Positions 16,563 to 26,400 of a stretch of 64,000 nucleotides of DNA are shown one piece after another (position 1 is the stretch's first letter; every line of letters begins with the position of its first letter). A program made the translations under genes and the position numbers. Source of the stretch: a virus; the IMG/VR virus record IMGVR_UViG_3300047509_000088, positions 1-64,000 of that record; one strand, 5' to 3'. The notes beneath the pieces are model-generated. The model was not told the origin of the DNA. It ran no database searches and saw nothing but the letters and a program-made list of their open reading frames with translations.

Positions 16563-16833
16563 GAACTATCCCGAGAACCTGCCTGGCGTGATTGACCTGG
16601 GCGACCGTCACTTCGCGCTTCTGGTTCAGAACGATTCAACGATGACCTTCCTCTGGTGGCATGACTGCCCGGTCGACCAGACCTGGAACTGGATCGGCCA
16701 GGTGGGTGCGATGCAGTCGGGCCACGTTATCCGATATAACGATCCACTTTCCGTAGAAGGGTCACTGCTCTGTCCAAGAGGCTGCGGGGATCATGGATTC
16801 ATAACTGTGGGAAGATGGGTGGCGGCGGCATGA
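16555..16833 (+). CDS. Paralogous 92-aa protein with 'GCGDHGFI' C-terminus
   Basis: GTG 16555 is chosen because a GGGCAGGTGG ribosome-binding site precedes it; it overlaps the upstream gene. The product is Trp-rich in the middle (TFLWWHDCPVDQTWNWIG) and shares the SLLC..C.DHGFI..GRW ending with its neighbour. Function unknown. Confidence 0.5.
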   Translation: MLENYPENLPGVIDLGDRHFALLVQNDSTMTFLWWHDCPVDQTWNWIGQVGAMQSGHVIRYNDPLSVEGSLLCPRGCGDHGFITVGRWVAAA

Positions 16834-16934
16834 ATCCCTGGGCGGTCGTCGGGCTTGTGGCTGGCGGGGTTGCGCTAGGATTCATCGGCTGCTATGCCTG
16901 GCTTGGCTGGACGTTTCGGAATATATTGAGATGA
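16830..16934 (+). CDS. 34-aa single-span membrane protein
   Basis: ATGA overlaps at both ends. One hydrophobic helix (VVGLVAGGVALGFIG) with a basic C-terminus (RNILR). Its chain position supports translation. Function unknown. Confidence 0.45.
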   Translation: MNPWAVVGLVAGGVALGFIGCYAWLGWTFRNILR

Positions 16935-17167
16935 CCGGCCGGTACGAGCTAATCGACGATCAGCCGCCCGAGCATCAGTGTCATCTTCCGGGCTGGTTCA
17001 GCAGACGGTGGCATTCCGCCGGAGTCGGATCAATCTGGCGGTGCGGCGTCTGCGGCCGGCGGTACATGTGGCGGGTTCCACATCTCGGCGTGACGCCGGA
17101 GTGGTGGGACATGAACTCGCACAACTTCCTCCACTATGGCCCCTATTCGCAGAGGATCGTACCGTGA
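16931..17167 (+). CDS. 78-aa zinc-ribbon-like protein
   Basis: The knuckle CGVCGRRYMW (about 38-47) with upstream C/H residues (HQCHLPGW) suggests one zinc site. Rich in aromatic residues. ATGA overlap with the membrane peptide gene and GTGA overlap with the next gene. Function unknown. Confidence 0.5.
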   Translation: MTGRYELIDDQPPEHQCHLPGWFSRRWHSAGVGSIWRCGVCGRRYMWRVPHLGVTPEWWDMNSHNFLHYGPYSQRIVP

Positions 17168-17376
17168 ACGAGACGAGAGAGACGACAACCAAGACGATCA
17201 CTGTCAGTCGGTCAGCGATCAATGGTCATCACCTGGTCGTAGCCGATATCCTGGGCTTCGCGGACGAACTCAAGAAAGCCGGTGTCCCGGGGAACGAGAT
17301 AGTCGTGGTGGAGACGTCGTTCGAGACGCTACACCCAATCAGGCTTCGTGTGCGTTGGGCCGAGGACGTATCGTGA
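17164..17376 (+). CDS. Hypothetical 70-aa protein
   Basis: GTG start in a GTGA overlap. The product is beta/alpha mixed (TKTITVSRSAINGHHLVVAD; ADELKKAGVPGNEIVVVE), compact and probably folded. It ends overlapping the start of a glycosyltransferase gene. No family recognised. Confidence 0.5.
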   Translation: MNETRETTTKTITVSRSAINGHHLVVADILGFADELKKAGVPGNEIVVVETSFETLHPIRLRVRWAEDVS

Positions 17377-18374
17377 GCAAGCTCCGGATTCTGTTCGTCG
17401 ATACAGCCGTCGAGATCTCAATCGCCGACTCGGCTCGCGGCTATCTGGCCGCCCTGAAGAGGCAGGGTCACGACGTCCACCACTTCAAGACGTCCTCACG
17501 GATTCGGTTCGCGGCCACTGCCCTCCAACATGGCCCTCAACCCGACCTGGTGAAGGACTTCGGTCTGATATCCCAGTTGGCCAGCGAGATGATCGTCGTT
17601 GAAGCCCTCAAACATCGGGCCGACTTGATAATCGTTCCCTCCGGGCTGGGTCTGCACCAGAACGGTCTTGAGCTGGCGACTCGGGCGGGGTTCCCGATCG
17701 TCCTGATCCTCACAGAAAGTCCGTACGAAGACGGCCACCAGGAGAAGGCAGCCCGACACTCAGCGCATGTCTTTACGAACGACCTTTCATCTGCGATGAC
17801 CCACCCGGACTGGAGATATCTCGCATCTGCGTATGATCCGGAGTATCACCATCCCTATCCGGTTGATCCGGATAGTCAGGCGGATGTCCTGTTCGTCGGC
17901 ACCGGCTGGCCAGAGCGTCAGGCCCTACTGGAGGGTGTGGACTGGACCGGAATCAATCTCCGTCTGATGGGCACCTGGCCTAACCTGACTGATGAGAGTC
18001 CACTCTGGCCCTTTTTCGAAGACGTCCAGGTCAACAACTCTGAAACTTCCCGACTTTACTCTTCAACAAAAGTAGCAGTCAACCATCATCGATCTGACCC
18101 GAAAGCCATGTCCCTCAACCCCCGAGGATATGAGTTGGGAGGGTGCGGCGTCTTTCAGATATCGGACTGGCGGCCGGAGATCGAGGACGTCTATCGAGAC
18201 GCCGTTCCGATCTATCACGACTCAAAGAGCCTTGAGCAGACGATTCGATTTGCGCTCGACAATCCCCGAGCCAGGACGCGAACGGCCAATCGTCAAAGGG
18301 AACGCCTACTTGAGGGCAGGCATACCTTCGATGATCGTGCCGCTCAGTTGATAGACCAACTTGTGACGGCATGA
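17373..18374 (+). CDS. CgeB-like glycosyltransferase
   Basis: 333 aa, GTG 17373 preceded by GAGGA. N-terminal Rossmann opening LRILFVDTAVEISIADSARG and the family signature MSLNPRGYELGGCGVFQISD, where the donor nucleotide binds, followed by DAVPIYHDSKSLEQTIRFAL. CgeB-type proteins are GT-B glycosyltransferases found in spores and in many phages. With the two transferases at 12-13.7 kb this makes three in the late region. Confidence 0.8.
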   Translation: MSKLRILFVDTAVEISIADSARGYLAALKRQGHDVHHFKTSSRIRFAATALQHGPQPDLVKDFGLISQLASEMIVVEALKHRADLIIVPSGLGLHQNGLELATRAGFPIVLILTESPYEDGHQEKAARHSAHVFTNDLSSAMTHPDWRYLASAYDPEYHHPYPVDPDSQADVLFVGTGWPERQALLEGVDWTGINLRLMGTWPNLTDESPLWPFFEDVQVNNSETSRLYSSTKVAVNHHRSDPKAMSLNPRGYELGGCGVFQISDWRPEIEDVYRDAVPIYHDSKSLEQTIRFALDNPRARTRTANRQRERLLEGRHTFDDRAAQLIDQLVTA

Positions 18375-18403
18375 TCCGTCTATCTGGTTATGAGGTCTAG
18401 CCG

Positions 18404-18697
18404 ATGAAAGCCGAGGGGATCGGCGGCGAGCTGTTGGTTGGCGGGTATCAGCATGCAGCCTATCTCGGACCGTGGCGACTGGGGCCATCCGACTCGGGGC
18501 CGGACCACTGGAAGATCGTGGCTCAGCTTGTTCATGTGGATTCGTACTGGATCACCCAGTCTCCGGTCCGGGTAGTTCTGCGGCTGGGCGATCTCGAATG
18601 GTCCTGGGATGACGTACAATTCGATCCTGACAACCCGTCGGCGTCGATCGTCTCAGGTATGCCCCGGGAAGGAGTCCGGGTAGTGAGGGGCGGCTAG
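18404..18697 (+). CDS. Hypothetical 97-aa protein
   Basis: ATG 18404 after GAGGT. A Trp-rich, beta-rich product (DHWKIVAQLVHVDSYWITQS; VVLRLGDLEWSWDDVQF), probably a compact virion or assembly protein given its place before the tail completion gene. No family recognised. Confidence 0.5.
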   Translation: MKAEGIGGELLVGGYQHAAYLGPWRLGPSDSGPDHWKIVAQLVHVDSYWITQSPVRVVLRLGDLEWSWDDVQFDPDNPSASIVSGMPREGVRVVRGG

Positions 18698-19102
18698 GTG
18701 GACATCAAGATCAAGTCGGAGATCACTGGAGTGGATCGGTCGATCGATCAGCTTCGGCGTCTTCGCCGCGAGCTGCCCAGCGCGCCCAAGGAGGCGATCT
18801 CGGCCGGTGCCCGGACCATCATGGCCGCCACCGACTCGATCATCGCCCGCCGGACCGGAGCCCTGATGGCATCTGGCGAGGTGGAGATCTGGTCCCAGGG
18901 TGACTCCCACGGAGCGACCGTCACATATGGCCGTGGTATCTCGTACGCGGTCTATGCGATGTTCCAGAGGCGCAACTACAAGCGCACCCCGCCCGGTGAG
19001 GTCGATGCTTTGTTCAAGGCCGCCAGATTCCTGGGGCCGGGGATTCAGTTCAACATGAGGCTGGCGGTGGACGCGCTGGTGAGGAGAATCGAGAGTGGCT
19101 AG
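18698..19102 (+). CDS. Tail completion protein (HK97 gp10-like)
   Basis: 134 aa from GTG 18698 (GAGGGG upstream). The layout (N-terminal IKSEITGVDRSIDQLRRLRR helix, a middle ARTIMAATDSIIARRTGAL, then a GRGISYAVYAMF strand) matches gp10-like minor tail or completion proteins. It overlaps the tail chaperone gene by 8 bases, in the usual order. Confidence 0.65.
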   Translation: MDIKIKSEITGVDRSIDQLRRLRRELPSAPKEAISAGARTIMAATDSIIARRTGALMASGEVEIWSQGDSHGATVTYGRGISYAVYAMFQRRNYKRTPPGEVDALFKAARFLGPGIQFNMRLAVDALVRRIESG

Positions 19103-19532
19103 GTTCGAGGCTTTCGCGCAACCCGGCATCGTCCGGCTCTGGCTGATCGACCACGAGGACGGCACGCCGGACGAAGACGGGCCCTGGGTCGAGGTCAAGG
19201 CCGAGATCGGCGACAGGGACCAGCGAAAGATCGACTCGGCCCTACTGCGCGGCGCCCAACAGGTCACTCCAGAGGGCGGCGATCCCAATACAGTCGAGCT
19301 GAAGCTGGACGGCGCCGGAGTGGCGGGTGTCAAGTTTCGAACCTATCTCGTAGCGTGGAGTTTCATGGACCGGAACGACAAGCCAGTCAAGCTGAACGCG
19401 GACTCGATCGCGGCCTTGAAGCCGCATGTCGCTGACCGCATTCTCGAAAAGCTGAACGCCTATATCGACGCTCAGGCGGAGGAGCGGGCATCAGACCCTT
19501 TCAAGAGCAGCTCGGAACGAGAGTCCGCGTGA
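19095..19532 (+). CDS. Tail assembly chaperone, upstream frame (gpG-like)
   Basis: The 145-aa product lies just before the tape measure gene, where siphophages encode the chaperone pair. The body has WVEVKAEIGDRDQRKIDSAL and LNAYIDAQAEERASDPF. The 0 frame crosses a CCCTTTC heptamer at codons DPF. Slipping by -1 there enters the 19532-19651 frame, as lambda G-GT does. The short form should exceed the fusion in amount. Confidence 0.78.
   Translation: MARFEAFAQPGIVRLWLIDHEDGTPDEDGPWVEVKAEIGDRDQRKIDSALLRGAQQVTPEGGDPNTVELKLDGAGVAGVKFRTYLVAWSFMDRNDKPVKLNADSIAALKPHVADRILEKLNAYIDAQAEERASDPFKSSSERESA
19496..19502 (+). promoter_or_regulatory. -1 programmed frameshift slippery heptamer CCCTTTC
   Basis: In the 0 frame the heptamer reads C CCT TTC. 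Both tRNAs can re-pair one base back (CCC, TTT), fitting the X XXY YYZ rule. The -1 frame is open well upstream of the site and continues to 19651. The position at the end of the first chaperone frame is that of known G/GT frameshift sites. No downstream pseudoknot was identified by eye. Confidence 0.7.
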
Positions 19533-19651
19533 TGAAGCGGATGCACTGGACCTGGGACGAGCTGGGCAACACTCCTCGGTACGTGATAGACAAGGTGATC
19601 GAAGTCCTCCAGGAAGAGTCGGACGACATCGAGGACGAGCTGGAAGGGTAA
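19532..19651 (+). CDS. Tail assembly chaperone, downstream frame (T domain)
   Basis: 39 codons from an ATG overlapping the upstream stop (TGATG), but more likely made as a fusion through the -1 slip at 19496-19502. The fused tail adds about 12 residues before MKRMHWTWDELGNTPRYVI. The WxWDEL..TPRYV pattern is typical of the short downstream domain of tail chaperones. It would recruit the tape measure protein during tail assembly. Confidence 0.7.
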   Translation: MKRMHWTWDELGNTPRYVIDKVIEVLQEESDDIEDELEG

Positions 19652-19660
19652 GTTAGGGAT

Positions 19661-22600
19661 ATGGCCGATATTCGCGTAAGGATCATCAACGAGGTCTCGG
19701 GCGCATCCGAGATCGACAGGCAGATCGTACGCGAGCAGGCGCTTCGAGCCGAGACTGAAAAGCTGGGCACCGCTCATCTCCAGTTGGGCCAGCGGATGGA
19801 ACTCTCTCGCGCAGAGTCTCAGAAGCTCGGCGAGATCATGCGCCTCCAGGGGTCATCGATGAGCGACGCCAAGGCCGCCACCGCCGCGCTGGGTCAGATT
19901 ATGGGATTGACCGCAAATGAGTCAGCCAGGGCTGGACAGACTTTCAAGAATGTCGTGACGCCGGCCGTCGCTGAGTTGAATCGCGGCTTTGGTGATATGG
20001 CCAAGGTCCAGAAGTTGCTCGGCGGCGGCGGTGGTCTGTTTGGTGAAGCGCTGAAGCCGTTTGCGTCTGACATGAAGGGTGCCGGTCAAGCGGTCGAGGA
20101 ATCGTCGAGGTCGTTCGGGAAAATGACGACGGTCGCCGACCAGATGGTCAAGAAGCTGTCCGGCGAGGAGCTGAAAGCCCTGCCGAACGTGATGCACGCC
20201 GCCAAGGTTGGCGCCGAGGAAACCGAAAGGGCCTTCGGCGACCTGGCCAAGGTCGGCGAGCAGATGGGCGTTCAATTGACTGGCGGCGCATTGAAGGATC
20301 TGCCGTCTGTTCTTAAGAATACGGAAAAGGCGATCACCGACGTCACAACCGAAGCCGTGCGTGGTTTCGGCGATATGGCCAAGGTCGGCGAGCTGATGAG
20401 CGTCAAGTTGATCGGTGGCGCACTGAAAGATCTGCCAAACGCGATGCAGGCCGCCAGAGCGGGCGCCGACGAAACAGCCAGGTCATTCGGTGACATGGCC
20501 AAGGTTGGCGAACAGATGGGCGTCAGGTTGACAGGCGGTGCGTTAAAGGATCTGCCGTCGATCATGGAGAAAACCGGCACGTCTATTCGGTCGATGAACA
20601 GGGACTTCGCCGACGCCCGTGCGGTTTCGGCGGCGCTTGGATCGACCCTGGGGGTCACCGGCCGCGAGTTCGAGAAGATCGCCGCCGAGGCGGTCAATGT
20701 CGCCGGGGGAGCTGATTCGACGGCTAGGTCAGGCGGGTTCCTGTCCAATATCTTCAGTACACTAACATCAAATTCGACCGGCCTGAACAAAGCCCTCACC
20801 CAGATGGGAGGGGGCGGAGGTGGGGGCGGAGGTGGTGGCGGTGGTGTGGTGGGCGCGCTTGGCGGCGCGTTCGGAGGACTGACCACGGTCCTCGGCGCCC
20901 TGCCACTGCCGGTCCTGATTCCCGTGCTTCTGGGGGTGGCCATGGCGGCTGCCTCACTGCTGACCCAGCTCGCCGGCCTTCTGTTCGTGATCGGGGCCAT
21001 GACGACCGCCCTGGTACTGGCGACCACCGTCCTGGTGACCTTCGCGGCGACGGCGTTCGGCGCCTTCGCCATACTCGGATTGGCAATCGCGCCGATCATT
21101 GCCATCGCGGTCGCTCTGGGGACCATGTCGGCCGCTCAAGCCAAGGCCAGTCAGACCGCGACTGCTGGAATGGTATCGGCTACCACCGCATATCAAAATG
21201 CTCAGAAGGCACTAGCTTCAGCACAGCAAACTTCTCCCGCCCTGGCGAACGCTCAGACCGCCGCCGGTATAACAGCCGGTCAGTTGCAGGTCGCACAACA
21301 GAATGTGGCTGCTCGGCCAACATCAATCGGTGCTCAGGGGGCGCTGTCCGCAGCTCAGGCCGCGAACCAGGGCGCGCAACAGACCCTCCTTCAGCAGCAA
21401 CAGGCACAGACCGACAAATTGGCCGCTGCCCAGGCCGCCCTCAAAACGGCAACCGACAACCTTGCTACAGCCCAGCAGGCGGTCGCTGCGACATCGGGTG
21501 TTCAGACCTCTGCGTTTCAGGGCTTGACGGATGGGATGTCGAAGATGACTCAGGTCTGGGTTGCGGCGGCGCTGCCGGCGCTGACTCAGATCAATGACTG
21601 GCTGGTCAAGAAGATCCTGCCATCAGTAACAGATCTCGGACTGGGCGTGATCAAGTGGTTCAGTAATGTGATCGGACCCACCCTCAAGGCGCTATCGCCG
21701 TTCTTCGACGCTCTTATCGTTGTCCTGAACAAGAGCGGTGGTCTCTTTGCGGATTTCTTCCAGAAGATGCTGGCACGGATGCCAGAGATACTGCCAATCT
21801 TCATTAGGCTCGGCGACATAGGTCTGCGTGCATTTTCGTGGCTGCTCGACGCCGGCATTCGATTCCTTGATTGGTTCATCAAGGAAGAGCCCGGACTGGA
21901 AAAGACAGCCAACAAGATCATGGATACGCTTGGCGGCGCTTTCGGCCAGGTACTAAAGGACGTCGATCATTTCATTACGTGGCTCGTTATAAACTGGCCC
22001 TCGATCCAACCCACGTTTCAGAGAACGGTTGACTTCATCGCTCAACAGATCGATAGACTGATCGGACCAGGCGGTGCGCTGGAGGGGTTTATCATATGGA
22101 TCGAGGACCCCAAGAATTTCGCCGATGCCATGAAGAACGCGGGCGATTTCATGCACGAGCTGGGGGATGCGGTCAATGGGCTGAACCAGGCTTTCCAGAC
22201 ACTGAATTCGATTGTCAACTCGCAAGGGTTCAAGGATACCATCAAGACCCTACAGACACTCGCAAGCGTGGTCAAGCTTCTCCATGACCTTGGCTCTGAG
22301 ACCAGCCCCGGAGCAAACCTTCAAAGGTTCGCCGAGAACCCGTCGGGAAGCAGTGGGCTCGGAGATGGAGGTGGAGGCGGGTCATCTGGTCCGGGCGTGT
22401 TTGGCAAGGGCGGTAAGCAGTTCGGCGGGGTTGTGACTGGTCCTGGCGGAATCGATAACGTCCTTACTCGTCTAACCGCAGGCGAGGGGATCGTGACAAC
22501 CTCGGGTATGAGTCGGATCGGGGCGTCCGGTCTGGCCGCGATCAACTCGGGCGCCAATCTGTCCGGAGGTGGCAGCATGGCGCGGGTTGAGGCGCTTCTC

Positions 22601-22726
22601 CAGCAGTTGATCTCGGCCCAGTCTGGCGGCGGTCTGGTCGTGAACGCTACGGCGATGGACCATAGGTCGCTGGCAGTCGAGATCGAGAAGCAGCGCCAAT
22701 TCAGCGTAGCGGCGGGTAGGGCATGA
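19661..22726 (+). CDS. Tape measure protein
   Basis: 1021 aa. Helical N-terminus; about five imperfect 40-45-residue repeats with core FGDMAKVGEQM and GGALKDLP (about residues 105-310); a run of about 14 glycines (about 385-398); hydrophobic segments (about 400-500); an Ala/Gln-rich coil (520-620); amphipathic helices; and a Gly/Ser-rich C-terminus. By the usual rule of about 1.5 angstroms per residue it implies a tail near 150 nm (inference). Start ATG 19661. Confidence 0.92.
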   Translation: MADIRVRIINEVSGASEIDRQIVREQALRAETEKLGTAHLQLGQRMELSRAESQKLGEIMRLQGSSMSDAKAATAALGQIMGLTANESARAGQTFKNVVTPAVAELNRGFGDMAKVQKLLGGGGGLFGEALKPFASDMKGAGQAVEESSRSFGKMTTVADQMVKKLSGEELKALPNVMHAAKVGAEETERAFGDLAKVGEQMGVQLTGGALKDLPSVLKNTEKAITDVTTEAVRGFGDMAKVGELMSVKLIGGALKDLPNAMQAARAGADETARSFGDMAKVGEQMGVRLTGGALKDLPSIMEKTGTSIRSMNRDFADARAVSAALGSTLGVTGREFEKIAAEAVNVAGGADSTARSGGFLSNIFSTLTSNSTGLNKALTQMGGGGGGGGGGGGGVVGALGGAFGGLTTVLGALPLPVLIPVLLGVAMAAASLLTQLAGLLFVIGAMTTALVLATTVLVTFAATAFGAFAILGLAIAPIIAIAVALGTMSAAQAKASQTATAGMVSATTAYQNAQKALASAQQTSPALANAQTAAGITAGQLQVAQQNVAARPTSIGAQGALSAAQAANQGAQQTLLQQQQAQTDKLAAAQAALKTATDNLATAQQAVAATSGVQTSAFQGLTDGMSKMTQVWVAAALPALTQINDWLVKKILPSVTDLGLGVIKWFSNVIGPTLKALSPFFDALIVVLNKSGGLFADFFQKMLARMPEILPIFIRLGDIGLRAFSWLLDAGIRFLDWFIKEEPGLEKTANKIMDTLGGAFGQVLKDVDHFITWLVINWPSIQPTFQRTVDFIAQQIDRLIGPGGALEGFIIWIEDPKNFADAMKNAGDFMHELGDAVNGLNQAFQTLNSIVNSQGFKDTIKTLQTLASVVKLLHDLGSETSPGANLQRFAENPSGSSGLGDGGGGGSSGPGVFGKGGKQFGGVVTGPGGIDNVLTRLTAGEGIVTTSGMSRIGASGLAAINSGANLSGGGSMARVEALLQQLISAQSGGGLVVNATAMDHRSLAVEIEKQRQFSVAAGRA
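19986..20605 (+). repeat. Tandem repeats inside the tape measure gene
   Basis: About five degenerate units of roughly 120-135 bases encode FGDMAKVGEQM-x(5)-GGALKDLP blocks. The last three are closest to each other. They are in frame, so gain or loss of a unit would lengthen or shorten the tail by a fixed step. Confidence 0.7.
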
Positions 22727-23475
22727 GTATTCCTTTTGAAGCCGGGAGTTACGGCGGCGTCAGTTGGGGCTATCCGGGAGATCCGTATCGGATTCAGGCG
22801 GCAACTGGCTTCCGGGATTTGCCTCAATTGAGGCGTCGGGTTACGCCCCACAGTCAGGCAGACGGCGCCGCGAGGTCGAAGTACCGCTTGGATGAACATA
22901 TTCTTCAACTAACATTCCATATCATCCCGATCCTCGGTCAAACGGTCGATACCTCATGTCGGCTGCTCGAAGCCGCCACCCCCCGGAACGCCGGCCTGCC
23001 GGGCGTTCTGTTGTTTGACAACTCGACCAAGCGAGCAACCTGCTTCGTCGCCAACCGGGCAATTACGCCGGGCGCGAAAGACAACTACGCTTCGGCGGTC
23101 GTCCAGTTCGAGCTGTCCGATCCGAAGATCTATTCGGACCCGGCAACCACCCAAACCGGAACCATCCCCACGACAATCTCGGTAACCAACTCGGGGAACG
23201 ATCGAGCCGGCTGGGTCGCGACCATCACTGGGGCGTGCGTCAACCCGGCGATCACGTACGGATCAGCCATCGTGAGGATTCCGAGGACGATGTCTGGCGG
23301 GGACGTCCTGATCGTGGATGCGTATCAATTGACCTGTACCTTGAACGGCACCCGTGTGTCAGAGACCCCGGCATCAGACTGGTTCCTGATCGACCCGGGT
23401 ACGAGTCCCGTCGTCTTCTCGGCCGACAGCGGCACTCCGACCGTTTCGCTGGTCACCAGGTCAGCGTGGGCCTGA
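22723..23475 (+). CDS. Distal tail protein (Dit-like)
   Basis: 250 aa, ATGA overlap with the tape measure stop. N-terminal GGVSWGYPGDPYRIQAATG, central NAGLPGVLLFDNSTKR and SAVVQFELSDPKIYSDP, then a C-terminal beta domain: the organisation of siphovirus Dit hub proteins, which form the hexameric ring joining tube and tip. The gene order (tape measure, Dit, Tal-like) supports the call. Confidence 0.75.
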   Translation: MSIPFEAGSYGGVSWGYPGDPYRIQAATGFRDLPQLRRRVTPHSQADGAARSKYRLDEHILQLTFHIIPILGQTVDTSCRLLEAATPRNAGLPGVLLFDNSTKRATCFVANRAITPGAKDNYASAVVQFELSDPKIYSDPATTQTGTIPTTISVTNSGNDRAGWVATITGACVNPAITYGSAIVRIPRTMSGGDVLIVDAYQLTCTLNGTRVSETPASDWFLIDPGTSPVVFSADSGTPTVSLVTRSAWA

Positions 23476-23478
23476 CGG

Positions 23479-26400
23479 ATGTCGTATGACAGCACGATTC
23501 TTGCTGACGGCCCAATTGGATTCTGGAAACTCTCAGAATCAATAGGCGCGACCAGCTTCGCCGACTCATCCGGGAACGGTCTGACCGGGACAGTTGACGT
23601 AGCCTCAACTGCTCCCGTCTTTGGTTCTACGGGCGTCCTACCCAACTCGTCCGATACGGCCGTTCACTTTGCCGGCCGAGCGGCAGGGTTGTCAATCCTG
23701 CGAGTCGCGGGCGTAGGTGCATTCATAGACGATACAGCCGGGCAGTCCCTTGAGTTCTGGACCCACATCTCGGCCGACTCTGACGGCGGTATTTGGTCAT
23801 GGTTCCAGTATGGCCCATCCGGCGTGGTGCCGTACAACGGCGCCTATCGGTCAAGCCACTGTCAGTACCCCTGTTTCAGTGAAACCGCTCGCCATGACAC
23901 CTTCGATGGCGAACCATTGAACGTAGACGGTGAGCTGCACCACGTCGTCTACACGCGACTGACTGGCGGCAACTTCAAATACTACGTAGACGGCATTCTT
24001 GTCGGGACGGTCGCTGCCGGGACGTATAGTCACACGGCGAACCTACTGATTGGCGGCGACGACGTCTCCGGTGACCCTCGCGAGTTCACGGGCGAGCTGG
24101 GGCGGGTATCGCTCTGGAACAAGGAGCTGTCTCAAGCCCAAGTCACGGCGCACTACCTGGCTGGTCTGACGCCGTATCGGGCGGCTGTTATGGCAGATAG
24201 CCCCTGGGCGTTTTACCCGATGGCGGCCGATTTTACTGATGTCTCCGGAAACGAACGCGACCTATCTGTTGCATCGGGAACCGTCACAACCGGCAACACC
24301 AACCTCTGTCCCGGCGATACTGGCGGAGCGTCGGCACATTTTGACGGCTCCAGCTACCTCGGCTTCGCGACATCCTCCAATCCGGGAATGACTCTTGAGT
24401 ATTGGGTTGAGCAGTCCGCCCATACCGACTACACGATAGCGGGCGATTACCCGGACTACAGCTTCGGGGTTTCGTCCGCGTATGCCACGTCGGCTCCATA
24501 TGCGATAGCCACGGGCGGCTCGTCGACCGGCGCGGTCTATGGGTCGTCTGGTCCAAATATCTCGGACGGCTCACCACACCACGTGGTCATGGCCTGGGCG
24601 GACGCTGATACGGTCGTGATCTACGTCGATGGGTCGGCCATCTCCCAGACAGGGACAATGCACCGGGTTCATGGTGGCGGCGGGTCGTTCGGCGGATTCG
24701 GCGGGACGCCCTGGCTAACTGGTAATATTCAGAACCTTGCGATCTATGACGGCCAGTTGTCGGCTGCTCGGGTCCTAGCGCACTACGACGCCGGGACCGG
24801 TGCCGGCGGGGTCAACCTGGTTCGTACTGCCGCTGACGGTCTATCCGAAGTAGCTGATTCCTCCGGCCGATTAATGGCGCTTGGACGGGCGTTTGGGGAC
24901 TTACTGTCAGCGATCGCTGATTTCGCGGTCAACTTCGGAACAAACGTCTCCCTCACCCGGACGGCTGTCGATACGACTCCGGTTATCACGGATGCTGCCG
25001 CTGGGACCGTAACCACCGGCGTCGCTCTCGTGCGGACCGCTCACGACACCATCCCTATCATCTCGGATACGGCTCGACGGGTCGTGATCGAATCCCTTCA
25101 GGCGCAATTTCACCCCGAGATTGTGTTCAAGTCGTTTGATCTGAATACACTTGAATACTTTGGAACGCTGCCGCTGGACGGCGTAACGTTTCAGTGCCGA
25201 TATAATTCGTTGATAGGAACCTTGCAAGGAACCCTGGCACTTGATCCGGCACCGAACCCCCTTCCCCGCCCAGAGGCCATCCGGCTGCGTAGGATGCTCA
25301 TAGTCGAGATCAACGAATGGCCAGCATGGGTGGGTGTGATTGATAGGTTGAACTGGGACAGCGATTCGAGTCTTTACCAATTCAGAGCATCTGAACTCTG
25401 GGGGCTGTTTGACGCTTGGCCGCTCGTGAACGACAGAGTATATCCGGATATTGAGCAAATAGCGATCTACCAAGATTTGATGAACAACGACGTCGCGCCA
25501 TTTGTTCTGCCGTCTGGATGTGCTGAATGGTTTGTCACGTCCGATATTCATCGAAACGAAGCAATCATCGGGTCGGCCAACATGCTCTTCGGGAACTTCG
25601 TTCGCGCGCACGGTATCTCAATTTTCGACGGCTACCAGATTCGCGGTCCAAGGGTCGTGTATCTGGACGCCAGCCAGACTCCCTATCTGGTACTAGAAGC
25701 CGCTTCACCGACGCTCGGGCATCGATATGACGGGATCAACACCCCGAGATTCAGATATCTTCCCCAGGGCGGCGAGATCATCAAGGTCACCTGGGCGGAT
25801 GATGCCGCCGTCGGCGCCGGGTATGCGACCACTATCTTCGGGACGTCTATTCTTTCGGGGAACCCGGCGCCTGCTCCACTGACGGCTGTGTCTGAGAATA
25901 CGGCCCTGATATCGGCTGGCTGGCCGAGGGTTGCGTATGTTCTGCCGGCTGTCCAGGACTATACGCAAGGAGAACTCCAGGCCCGGTGCGACGCCGAGAA
26001 GTGGCGGCGAGCACTTGTGTACGGTGCCCCGTCAGTAACGATTACCCTCGCGGCATACTGGCAATCTCGATTGCTGCCGGGGGATGACGCCGTCTTGGTC
26101 CTCCAGGATAATCTGCGTTGGCCAGTCAAAACGACCCTCGTCTATCGTGTGACTGAGATTGAAGTTGACGTCGAAGCTGAAACGGCGACCTTGACCTTTG
26201 ATCCATCGTCAGTAGCCATTCTGACGGCATATGGTCCCGAGCTGGCCGATGAAGCTCTGACTCAGATGCCCGGCACCACAAACCAGAACCCGTCAAACGG
26301 CCCCGGTCAGGATACGGGTGGTTCGTATTATCCGCCCATTATCATAGGCCCTCCGAATCTGCCGATTGGATATCCGCCTCCTCCTACGACCCCGCCGCCG

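Noticed and set aside
20272-21126. 284-codon minus-strand frame over the tape measure repeats
   Set aside because: Mirrors the repeats and poly-Gly of the tape measure gene (poly-Pro on the other strand); not independent.
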